Assembly: GCF_004339745.1 (NCBI RefSeq)
Contig: NZ_SMGP01000002.1
Span: forward strand, 1,860,001 to 1,924,000
Length of the DNA stretch: 64,000 bases
Reading direction: 5' to 3'
DNA from: Paraburkholderia sp. BL9I2N2
Lineage (GTDB): Bacteria; Pseudomonadota; Gammaproteobacteria; Burkholderiales; Burkholderiaceae
In this document: piece by piece, positions 56,842 through 64,000 of the stretch
How positions within the stretch are numbered: the first letter of the stretch is position 1
Layout of the letters: every line of letters starts with the position of its first letter
The notes under the pieces: generated by a model
Seen by the model: only the letters and a program-made list of their open reading frames with translations
The model's database searches: none
What the model was told of the DNA's origin: nothing
Position numbers and translations under genes: made by a program

Positions 56842-57945
56842 ATGCGGGTAACGATCGTAGGCGCGGGCATCGCCGGTTTGAGCACGGCGTGGTCGCTCTC
56901 GAAACAGGGACATGACATCACGCTGATCGAGCAGGGCTCGATTCCAAATCCACTCGCCGCGTCGGGCGACCGGCATCGCATGATTCGTCGCGCATATGGC
57001 GATGCGGACGGTTATGCGCGAAACATCGAAGAGGCGTTCGATAGCTGGGACCTGCTGTGGAACGATCTCGGCGTGTCGCACTATGCAAATTGCGGCGTGC
57101 TCGGCATTTCGCAATTCACGGGCGATGGCGCCGAACAGTTTCGCAACGGCCTCGACCGCATGGGATTCGAGTACGAAAGGCTCGAACTCCTCGAAGCAGC
57201 GGCGCGCTACCCGTTTCTCGACCCAGCCACGTTTCGTTACGCCTACCTCGATCACGACGGCGGCGCACTTTTCAGCGAACGCATTGCACGCGATATGAAA
57301 GCGTGGCTCAAGATGCGCGGCGCCGACATTCGCATGCACACCAAGGTGCTCGCGGTCGACCCGCAGACCGCTTCCGTGCGCATCGAAAACGACGTGATCG
57401 TGCATGCGGACCGGCTCGTGGTCACCGCGGGCGCATGGACGCCGCAACTGTTTCCCGCGCTTGCGGAAAACCTGATGACGTATCGCAACACGGTCGCCTA
57501 TCTTGAGCCGCCCGCGGATCTGGAAGACGCGTGGTCGACGGCGCCCGCGATCGTCGATATCGGCGGCGCGAGCGACGGCTATGTGCTGCCGCCGCTCGAC
57601 GGCATTGGTCTGAAGTTTGGCGCCGGCATCAATAAATCACGCGCGCCGGACCCCGACGCGAATCGCGTTGCCGCGCCCGTTGAAGGCGACCGCTTGCGGC
57701 GGCTGTTTGCGCCGCCGTTCAGCCGCATCGACGAATATACGGTATCCGAAGTAAAAACCTGCGCGTACACGTTCACGGCGGATAACCGTTTCTTTTCGAA
57801 GCGCATCGGCAACACGCTGGTGGTGTCGGCTTGCTCGGGGCACGGCTACAAATTCGGTGCAGCGGTGGGGCGGCGAATCGCGGAGGCGCTGGAGACGGAC
57901 GACGACGCCACGCTCGCGCGGTGGCTCAGAGCCGAGACGGCCTGA
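56842..57945 (+). CDS. Monomeric sarcosine-oxidase-like FAD oxidoreductase
   Basis: A 367-residue flavoprotein of the DAO/MSOX family. The FAD motif is VTIVGAGIAGLSTAWSL (GxGxxG, about residues 3-19). The family markers ASGDRHRMIRRAYG and SEVKTCAYTFTADNRFF are present; the Cys of KTCAYT corresponds to the covalent-flavin cysteine of MSOX. SACSGHGYKFGAAVG closes the active site. Such enzymes oxidise N-methyl or secondary amino acids. It stands alone; no partner or transporter is near. The substrate is not determined. Confidence 0.88.
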   Translation: MRVTIVGAGIAGLSTAWSLSKQGHDITLIEQGSIPNPLAASGDRHRMIRRAYGDADGYARNIEEAFDSWDLLWNDLGVSHYANCGVLGISQFTGDGAEQFRNGLDRMGFEYERLELLEAAARYPFLDPATFRYAYLDHDGGALFSERIARDMKAWLKMRGADIRMHTKVLAVDPQTASVRIENDVIVHADRLVVTAGAWTPQLFPALAENLMTYRNTVAYLEPPADLEDAWSTAPAIVDIGGASDGYVLPPLDGIGLKFGAGINKSRAPDPDANRVAAPVEGDRLRRLFAPPFSRIDEYTVSEVKTCAYTFTADNRFFSKRIGNTLVVSACSGHGYKFGAAVGRRIAEALETDDDATLARWLRAETA

Positions 57946-58065
57946 ACGTTTTCCTCGATTCACACTTGGTGGCTCCACATTCTGAACGTACTGTGGATCT
58001 AACAATAGCGCCGCAAATTTTCTATGCTGGCGGTTCAGCAGTCTTCTTCCGACCAGGAACCGCAC

Positions 58066-58527
58066 ATGTCCGATTCGATTCAAATCCGCCCCGTCGTCCC
58101 CGGCGACTTCGATGCATGGCTGCCGCTTTGGGACGCCTACAACGCGTTCTATGGCCGCTCGGGCGAAACCGCGTTGCCGCGCGAGATCACGCAAATCACG
58201 TGGGAACGTTTTTTCGACGGCTACGAGCCGATGCATGCCATGGTGGCTGAACGCAACGGCCAGTTGCTCGGTCTCGTGCACTTCCTGTATCACCGTCACA
58301 CGACGATGAAAGGACCGATCTGCTATCTGCAAGACCTCTACACGCTAGACTCCGAGCGCGGCAAAGGCGTTGGCCGCGCATTGATTGAAGCGGTGTATGA
58401 GCGCGCCAAAGCCGATGGTTCGCAACGCGTCTACTGGCAAACGCAAGAGACGAATCAGACGGCGATGAAGCTCTACGACAAGGTTGCGGACCGTTCGGGC
58501 TTCCTGGTCTATCGCAAAGCCTTGTGA
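58066..58527 (+). CDS. GNAT acetyltransferase
   Basis: A 153-residue single-domain GNAT enzyme. The acetyl-CoA loop is SERGKGVGRALIEAVYERAK (R-x-x-G-x-G/A, about residues 89-108), and the late WQTQETNQTAMKLYDKVADR is the standard final element. QDLYTLDSERG and YLQDL mark strand 4. I start at the ATG at 58066 (MSDSIQIRP). It lies 120 bp after the flavoenzyme on the same strand. The type is widespread in Burkholderia; the substrate is unknown. Confidence 0.87.
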   Translation: MSDSIQIRPVVPGDFDAWLPLWDAYNAFYGRSGETALPREITQITWERFFDGYEPMHAMVAERNGQLLGLVHFLYHRHTTMKGPICYLQDLYTLDSERGKGVGRALIEAVYERAKADGSQRVYWQTQETNQTAMKLYDKVADRSGFLVYRKAL

Positions 58528-58806
58528 TGCCGCGCGGCGGGCTCGCCTAGCGCGCTTCCCGCTCGTCTCGCCGTGCCGCGCGCTCTGTGCGGCACACTGC
58601 TTTTATCTCCGACCGATCTCGTGGCCACCATGCGCCGCGCATTGTCCGGTCCGATTTCCGCCGCCTTCGTTTCCCGCGCCGCTCAAGTTTGCGTGCGGTC
58701 TGCCGTTATCGCCATTGGACGGAGCTACACCCGGCTCCACGCGGTTCATCAGCGAAACCTTGGGCGATCTCCTCATGGAGGGGCGCAAACGAATCGGAAA
58801 CTGTAC
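58528..58806. other. Intergenic before hscC, no gene supported
   Basis: The frame of hscC stays open for 78 codons upstream of its ATG, but that stretch is Arg/Ala/Cys-rich and unlike an Hsp70 N-terminus. CTCC-TCAT-GGAG forms a short stem near 58775 before the gene. No promoter could be fixed. Confidence 0.4.
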
Positions 58807-60516
58807 ATGCCTTCGATCATCGGCATCGATCTTGGAACCACGCATAGTCTTGCGGCAATCTGGCGCGCCGACCGCGCCGTGCTCATCCCGAACGCGTTAG
58901 GCGAGACGCTCACGCCCTCGTGCGTCTCCATCGACGGCGATGGCTCGATCCTCGTCGGCCGCCCCGCTCATGACCGCCTGCATACGCATCCCGAGCGCAC
59001 CGCCGCCAACTTCAAACGCTATATGGGCACGAGTCGCACCGTGTCGCTCGGCACGCAGTCGCTGCGCCCCGAGGAGTTGTCCTCGCTGGTGCTCAAGTCG
59101 TTGAAGGCCGACGCCGAAGCGTTTCTCGGCGAAACGGTCGGCGACGCCGTGATCGCCGTGCCCGCCTATTTCAGCGACGCACAACGCAAAGCCACGCGCA
59201 TTGCCGGCGAACTCGCCGGCCTGAACGTGCTGCGCCTCGTCAATGAACCGACCGCGGCCTCGCTCGCGTACGGCGTGCATCAACGCGACAGCGAGCGCAA
59301 GTTTCTGATCTTCGATCTGGGCGGTGGCACCTTCGACGTCTCCGTGCTCGACTTCTTCGAAGGCGTGATGGAAGTGCGCGCCAGCACCGGCGACAATTTT
59401 CTCGGCGGCGAGGATTTCACCGATGCATTGGTCGAGTTGTTCTGCCAGCGCAACGGACTCAAGGTCCAATCGCTCACGCCGGTTGCCGCGCAACGTCTGC
59501 ATCAGCAAGCCGAACGCGCGAAACGTCAGCTTACGCAGAACGGCGTTGACAGCGTCACGCTCGAACTCACGATCGACGACCACGCGCGCACGCTCGAACT
59601 CGACGCGGCCGCAGCGGAGCGCACCTGCGAGCATTTGCTGCAACGGCTGCGCCAACCGGTGGAACGCGCATTGCGCGATTCGAAGATTGCCGTCGCCGCG
59701 CTCGACGAGATCATCCTCGTCGGCGGCGCGTCGCGCATGCCGATGGTCCGCAAGCTGGTCTCGAAGATGTTCGGCCGCCTACCCGCCGGACATTTGAATC
59801 CGGACGAAGTGGTCGCGCTCGGCGCGGCGGTGCAAGCCGGACTCGTGGGACGCGATGCCGGGCTCGACGAAATGGTGCTGACCGATGTCGCGCCCTATAG
59901 CCTCGGTATCGACACAGCCATGCAGGTCGGGCCCGCTCAGTTCGTGCCGGGTCACTTTTTGCCGATCATCGAACGCAATACGATCGTGCCGGTGAGCCGC
60001 ATGCAGCGCATTTTCACGGTGCGCGACCGCCAGCAGATCCTGAGCATCAAGGTGTTTCAGGGCGAAGCGCGTTTGACCACGGACAACGTCGCGCTCGGTG
60101 AATTCACGCTCGAAGTGCCGCTCAAGGCAGCGGGCGAAGCAGGCGCGGATGTGCGCTTCACTTACGACATCAACGGCGTGCTGGAAGTGGAGGCCACTGC
60201 GTTTCCGGGCGGCATAAAACGCGCGATGGTGATCGAAGAAAATCCCGGCGTGATGACACCGCAAGAAATTCGCGAGCGACTTACCGCGTTGAGCGCGCTG
60301 AAGATCCACCCACGCGACCAACTCGAGAACCGGACGCTGTTGACGCGCGCCGACCGTGTCTATGAAGAAACGCTCGGCGATCATCGGCAATATCTGGCCG
60401 CGCATATCGCCCGCTTCCAGGCACTGATCGAGCGCCAGAACGCCGATGAAATCGCGCAGGCGCGCGGTGAGCTGAGCGCGCTGCTGGATCGCTTCGATGT
60501 ACATGTGACTTACTGA
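58807..60516 (+). CDS. hscC: HscC-type Hsp70 chaperone
   Basis: A 569-residue Hsp70 of the HscC (Hsc62) branch, close to the roughly 556-residue E. coli protein. ATPase markers are IIGIDLGTTHSLAAIW (about residues 4-19), the phosphate-2 loop LIFDLGGGTFDVSVLDF and the adenosine loop LVGGASRMPMVRKL. The substrate-binding part (about 370-570) is short, and the helical lid is reduced compared with DnaK. The ATG at 58807 fits the usual N-terminus. The stop is followed six bases later by a membrane J-protein, an arrangement that parallels HscC and its DjlB/DjlC partners. Cellular clients are unknown. Confidence 0.93.
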   Translation: MPSIIGIDLGTTHSLAAIWRADRAVLIPNALGETLTPSCVSIDGDGSILVGRPAHDRLHTHPERTAANFKRYMGTSRTVSLGTQSLRPEELSSLVLKSLKADAEAFLGETVGDAVIAVPAYFSDAQRKATRIAGELAGLNVLRLVNEPTAASLAYGVHQRDSERKFLIFDLGGGTFDVSVLDFFEGVMEVRASTGDNFLGGEDFTDALVELFCQRNGLKVQSLTPVAAQRLHQQAERAKRQLTQNGVDSVTLELTIDDHARTLELDAAAAERTCEHLLQRLRQPVERALRDSKIAVAALDEIILVGGASRMPMVRKLVSKMFGRLPAGHLNPDEVVALGAAVQAGLVGRDAGLDEMVLTDVAPYSLGIDTAMQVGPAQFVPGHFLPIIERNTIVPVSRMQRIFTVRDRQQILSIKVFQGEARLTTDNVALGEFTLEVPLKAAGEAGADVRFTYDINGVLEVEATAFPGGIKRAMVIEENPGVMTPQEIRERLTALSALKIHPRDQLENRTLLTRADRVYEETLGDHRQYLAAHIARFQALIERQNADEIAQARGELSALLDRFDVHVTY

Positions 60517-60522
60517 CTGGCC

Positions 60523-62250
60523 ATGAATACCATCTCGAACAATCAATGGCCCTGGGATGTGCTCGGCATCGAGTCGAATGCCGACGAGCGGGCCGTCCGT
60601 CGCGCTTATGCGCGGCTGTTGAAGCAGCAACGTCCGGATCAAGATGCCGAGGCTTTTCAGCGTCTGCGGTACGCGTACGAGTCGGCGTTGCAGATGGCGA
60701 GTGGCGCGATCGCGAAAGAAGTAGCCGCGGCATCAACAGCGAACGCGTCTTGCACTGAACCTGAGCGTTTGATCGCAACTGCGCGGAAGTCTGCAACCGC
60801 GCCGGCGACGTCCCACGTTACGGTGAACACTTCGGAAGTCGAGGCCGCCGTCCGCGAACCCGACGCTTTCGAAACCGCCGTCCAGCTCTGGCAAAACTTC
60901 ATCGCGCAAACGGACGACCTCGAGTCGCGCCGCTCCTTGCAGGATCTGTTCGCCGCCGTCGTCAACATTGCGACGCGCGATGAACTCGAATGGCAGGCGC
61001 TGTGTCATTGTCTGAACGAGGACACGCCGGCCATGCTGCGCATGAATTTGAGCGCGGTTCTCGGCTGGCGGGACAACGCCGCGCATCTGCGACAGCGTAA
61101 CGCGGCCATTGCCACGCTCGCGCTGAACCGCGTGTTCGCCGACGAAGACTACAACGCGCTGCGCCTGCGCTTCACGAACGCGATGGCATTGCTCGAAGGT
61201 CCGTCGCCGCAATTGGCGGCCGGCGCGCGAGCATTGCTTCGTGCCGGCGTGCGCGCAGAGATGGAGCAGCTATTGACCGCGCTTGGTCGCTACCATCCGA
61301 ATGTCGTGCGGCTGCGGCTCGATGCCGAGAAAGTCGATTTTTGGGGACGTTGCCTCAAATTCCGCATCGGCGCGGGCCGTCTGTTCGGACCGGCGCTCGC
61401 CTTGAACGCGTGGTGCGGCTTGCTGTTCGCGGACGCTTCGCTGAAACCCAATAGCAGTCGATGGTTCGATCAATGGTCGCCCGCTCAGTTGGGCATTCTT
61501 TTGTCGACGCTGATGCTCGCGCTGGTAACGGTCGCCGCTACGACCGTGCTGCTGTCCGAGCCTCAGCAACAGCGGCTGCGAGCGTTGCGCTCGATCGGTT
61601 GGCTGCGTTATGGCTGGATTCCCGTGTGGCTCGGTGCGACAACCGTTGCGCTGTGTGAGGACGGCAGCGGCCGTTCGACATCGATCGCGATGGCCACGCT
61701 GAGCGTCTGTACGATCTGGGCCGCGTTGATTCACGGCTGGCCGCCTATCAAGGAGCTCGCGATACTCGCCGCATTCAGCGCGACGGCGTTGGGCTTTGCG
61801 GGCCACTGGATCGCGACGGATTCGCATGCGTGGCTGATGCCTTATGCGCATGGTGTGCTGTTCGCGTTCTTCATTTCGTTTTCGCAAGCGGAATGGCGCG
61901 GATGGATCGCGCGTCGGCCGCGGTTGTTGTTTTGGGTTTGCGCGCCTTTGTGGTTCGCTGGATTCGCAGCGTTGATCGTATTGCTATTGCAGCGCGATGT
62001 GCGTGCGACGCAGTTCGCGTGGGCGTTGTTTACGGTGATGTCGGCGGCCGGCGGCATGCTGGCGACGACGCGCTGGAACGATCTGCGCGCCGCGATACCG
62101 GCGTTTTTTCGCGGGTATGCCAACCTTGTCTGGATGGCGCTGGCGATTTATAAGCCGGACATCATCGCCTGTGTGAGTGCGGGGTTGATGAGTATCTGGG
62201 TTATTGAGGGGATTAGGCAGCGGCGAGAAGCGCGCCAGGCGACGCGGTAA
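60523..62250 (+). CDS. Membrane-bound J-domain protein (DjlB/DjlC-like)
   Basis: A 575-residue J-protein starting six bases after hscC. The J domain is N-terminal (about residues 8-55: WPWDVLGIESNADERAVRRA). The tripeptide in the place of HPD reads RPD (residues 37-39, inside KQQRPDQDAEAFQ), as in DjlB/DjlC-type partners of HscC. A helical middle region (about 100-280) is followed by about eight to ten membrane helices (290-560). It therefore probably recruits HscC to the inner membrane. No zinc finger or client-binding domain is seen. A role in envelope protein handling is inferred only from the membrane part. Confidence 0.87.
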   Translation: MNTISNNQWPWDVLGIESNADERAVRRAYARLLKQQRPDQDAEAFQRLRYAYESALQMASGAIAKEVAAASTANASCTEPERLIATARKSATAPATSHVTVNTSEVEAAVREPDAFETAVQLWQNFIAQTDDLESRRSLQDLFAAVVNIATRDELEWQALCHCLNEDTPAMLRMNLSAVLGWRDNAAHLRQRNAAIATLALNRVFADEDYNALRLRFTNAMALLEGPSPQLAAGARALLRAGVRAEMEQLLTALGRYHPNVVRLRLDAEKVDFWGRCLKFRIGAGRLFGPALALNAWCGLLFADASLKPNSSRWFDQWSPAQLGILLSTLMLALVTVAATTVLLSEPQQQRLRALRSIGWLRYGWIPVWLGATTVALCEDGSGRSTSIAMATLSVCTIWAALIHGWPPIKELAILAAFSATALGFAGHWIATDSHAWLMPYAHGVLFAFFISFSQAEWRGWIARRPRLLFWVCAPLWFAGFAALIVLLLQRDVRATQFAWALFTVMSAAGGMLATTRWNDLRAAIPAFFRGYANLVWMALAIYKPDIIACVSAGLMSIWVIEGIRQRREARQATR

Positions 62251-62258
62251 CCACCCCC

Positions 62259-62296
62259 AAAAAAACGAAGGGGCACACCACCCAGTGCGCCCCTCG
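62259..62296 (-). terminator. Terminator of the MFS gene
   Basis: On the minus strand CGAGGGG-CG-CAC pairs with GTG-CCCC-TTCG, with two small bulges and an eight-base loop, and is followed by seven T (62259-62265). It ends the transporter transcript. It might also stop the chaperone operon on the other strand, though the T-run there is missing. Confidence 0.75.
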
Positions 62297-62357
62297 TCTC
62301 CCAGCTAATCGCGGTACTGCAACATCAACCGCCCACCAAACTCAAACAGTAGAAACC

Positions 62358-63761
62358 TCAAGCCTCCAGTTGCTCCAGCACCTTCCCCTTGGTTTCAATC
62401 CCAAGAAAGTGCACCGCCACCGCCGCAAGAAACGGCACGGCCGCGAGGATATAAAACGCCACTTGCAGATTCCCACCGATCATCGTCTTCGACACGATAG
62501 CCGGCGCGAAGATCGCCGCCACCTTCAGCCACGCGCCGCCGACGCCGCAGCCCATCGCGCGGATACTCGTCGGATACAGCTCCGGCGTGTACACATAAGC
62601 CGTGATGAATCCGCAAGCCAGGAAGCCCAGCGAGAACGCGCAGCATGTCGCCACGACATACACCGACGAATCGTGGAGCACACCCGCCAGCAGCAGCGAA
62701 ATCGCACACGCCACGAACGACAGATTGATAATCGGCTTACGTCCCACCTTGTCGACCAGCAACGCGCAAGTCAGGGATCCCACCACGCCCAGCACCGAAG
62801 CCGCCACCGCCAGATTCAGCGCGAGTTGCAGCGGCGCGTGATAAATCGTGCGGTAGATCGTCGGCAGCCACGTCGAAAGACCGTATTGAATAAAGCCGCA
62901 AGTGATCCACAACATCGCCACGGCCAGCGTGCGCTTCAGATACGCGGGACCGAACAGGTCGCCCATGCGGCGCTTCGGATGACGATTGGCCATCGCTTCG
63001 AATTCAGCCGACTGCGTGACCGGCGGCAGCGGACCTTTGACCGCGCGTTCGAACGCATGCACCGCCACATCCGCGTCGGCCATCCGCTCACGTTCAGCGA
63101 GCCAGCGCGGCGATTCCGGCACCAGCTTGCGCAGCACGAAGAACAGGATCAACGGCATGCCGCCGATAAAGTACATGGCTTGCCAGCCGAAGCGCGGCAC
63201 GATCCACGCACCCAACGCATTCGAAGCGAGCAGGCCGACCGGGAAAACGATTTCATACAACAGCACGAAACGGCCACGGCCATGCGCGCGGCTGATCTCG
63301 TTGATGTACGTCGCGGCCACCGGCAATTCGCCACCAAGCCCGAGCCCCTGAATCACGCGCAACACGACGAACGCCGCGAACGTCGGCGCAAAACCGCACG
63401 CAATGCTGGTGATGCCGATGATCCCCGAACTCAGCGCGATCGCCTTCACGCGCCCCTTGCGCTCCGCATACCACGGAAAAACGAACGCGCCGATCAGTTG
63501 TCCGACCGAACCGGAGCCGATCAGAAAGCCGATTTCCCACGGCGTCAGATGCCACTTCGCGATCAGGATCGGCAACGTGGCCGCGATCGCGATCACATCG
63601 AAGCCGTCGAAGAACGTCGCGAGACCGATCAGTATGCGCGCGCGCACCTGCATCGCATTCTTGGGCAAGCGCTCCAGACGCGCGATGATCGAGCCCCGGG
63701 TCACAGGGCCTGAGACACCGGCGCTGCTGCGGTCCCCCATGGTGTTGTCGATGGTTCTCAT
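62358..63761 (-). CDS. MFS transporter, aromatic-acid/H+ symporter type
   Basis: A 467-residue twelve-helix MFS carrier. The conserved loop between helices 2 and 3 appears as WYAERKGRVKAIALS (about residue 100), and the PESPRWLAE motif after helix 6 is the sugar/aromatic-acid symporter signature. The later LLVDKVGRKPIINLS is the second-half copy. Sequence type fits the AAHS/sialic-acid-like carriers. I start at the ATG at 63761, six bases after GGACGG. It lies 25 bp after a ferredoxin reductase gene on the same strand, so the pair may serve uptake and oxidation of an aromatic compound. Confidence 0.88.
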   Translation of the reverse strand: MRTIDNTMGDRSSAGVSGPVTRGSIIARLERLPKNAMQVRARILIGLATFFDGFDVIAIAATLPILIAKWHLTPWEIGFLIGSGSVGQLIGAFVFPWYAERKGRVKAIALSSGIIGITSIACGFAPTFAAFVVLRVIQGLGLGGELPVAATYINEISRAHGRGRFVLLYEIVFPVGLLASNALGAWIVPRFGWQAMYFIGGMPLILFFVLRKLVPESPRWLAERERMADADVAVHAFERAVKGPLPPVTQSAEFEAMANRHPKRRMGDLFGPAYLKRTLAVAMLWITCGFIQYGLSTWLPTIYRTIYHAPLQLALNLAVAASVLGVVGSLTCALLVDKVGRKPIINLSFVACAISLLLAGVLHDSSVYVVATCCAFSLGFLACGFITAYVYTPELYPTSIRAMGCGVGGAWLKVAAIFAPAIVSKTMIGGNLQVAFYILAAVPFLAAVAVHFLGIETKGKVLEQLEA

Positions 63762-63786
63762 GCCGTTGTGCCGTCCGTAGATGTGG

Positions 63787-64000
63787 TTAGGCAAGCGCCG
63801 TTGAGGCGTCGGTCAGGGTGGCAAGGTCGATGGTCCGGCCTTGGTTCATCCATTTGCGCGACAGTTTCAGTTCGCGCGGCGTATTGATGGCGATCACGCC
63901 GCGAATCGCGCTGTCTTCCAGATGGAACAGCGTGGCGCGTTTGCCCCGCAAGTCGCCGCGCACGGCCAGTTGTGCATCGCCTGGAATGTCGCCGAGAATC
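63787..64000 (-). CDS. Ferredoxin/Rieske reductase, C-terminal fragment (cut by window edge)
   Basis: The last about 70 residues of an FAD-dependent oxidoreductase. The sequence GDLRGKRATLFHLEDSAIRG, followed by VIAINTPRELKLSRKWM, matches the Reductase_C domain of ferredoxin reductases that serve Rieske oxygenases or P450s. The stop TAA is at 63789-63787. The start lies beyond the right edge. It is upstream of and close to the MFS gene on the same strand. The partner oxygenase should lie outside the window if this reading is right. Confidence 0.75.
   Translation of the reverse strand, partial: ILGDIPGDAQLAVRGDLRGKRATLFHLEDSAIRGVIAINTPRELKLSRKWMNQGRTIDLATLTDASTALA

Noticed and set aside
58573..58806. 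A 78-codon in-frame extension before hscC
   Set aside because: It would add an Arg/Cys-rich segment to a protein whose N-terminus normally begins at the ATPase motif. The ATG at 58807 fits.

Overview
This 64 kb window is GC-rich bacterial chromosome with almost continuous coding sequence. Gene content points to the Burkholderiaceae, most likely Paraburkholderia or Burkholderia: many LysR regulators each beside one metabolic gene, XapX, DUF4337, DUF1488 and DUF3562 proteins, a phosphocholine-type phospholipase C and an Hsp70/J-protein pair of the HscC/DjlC kind. I see no rRNA, tRNA, insertion sequence, prophage or CRISPR array.

Left part (1-9100): a MocR-type regulator divergent from an acetyltransferase, with a direct-repeat operator candidate between them; a second acetyltransferase; a VC0807-family membrane protein; a LysR regulator divergent from an AEC transporter with a T-N11-A dyad between them; an AraC regulator; a quinone-oxidoreductase-like enzyme; a XapX miniprotein; and a DUF4337 protein. 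Next (9190-12459) is a minus-strand ECF42-like module: a sigma factor with a long C-terminal extension, a VOC protein, an SRPBCC protein and two YCII/DGPF proteins. An internal promoter-like site matches the pattern reported for ECF42.

The stretch 12460-15700 is gene-poor and partly AT-rich. It holds a mini-lipoprotein, an unknown gene, a strong terminator with no gene behind it (candidate small RNA), and DUF1488 and hypothetical genes. 15698-24500 carries an acetyltransferase, a DOPA-dioxygenase-like protein, a HiPIP, a nitroreductase and a 1647-residue hybrid kinase with two kinase cores and three receivers. Then comes a Fur-box-preceded iron-uptake operon (TonB receptor, PiuC dioxygenase, PepSY protein).

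28176-36309 includes four minus-strand genes that together could turn alpha-glucan into 6-phosphogluconolactone: debranching enzyme, glucosidase, glucose-6-phosphate dehydrogenase and polyphosphate glucokinase. 36520-46480 has a lipoprotein plus phospholipase C, a cupin, an amino-acid binding protein with an M14 deacylase and a LysR regulator, an E. coli-like lysA/lysR pair, a short-chain dehydrogenase, a rubredoxin and a 38-residue membrane peptide.

46721-54129 is a run of minus-strand envelope and lipid genes: Rieske oxygenase, GT2 glycosyltransferase, cytochrome b561, methyltransferase, cyclopropane-fatty-acid-synthase-like enzyme, DUF1295 protein and lipocalin. The right end has a LysR regulator, an EamA transporter with a histidine-rich tail, DUF3562, a sarcosine-oxidase-like flavoenzyme, an acetyltransferase, the HscC/J-protein pair, an MFS carrier and the 3' end of a ferredoxin reductase.

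All assignments come from reading the sequence and recalling families. No database search was run.
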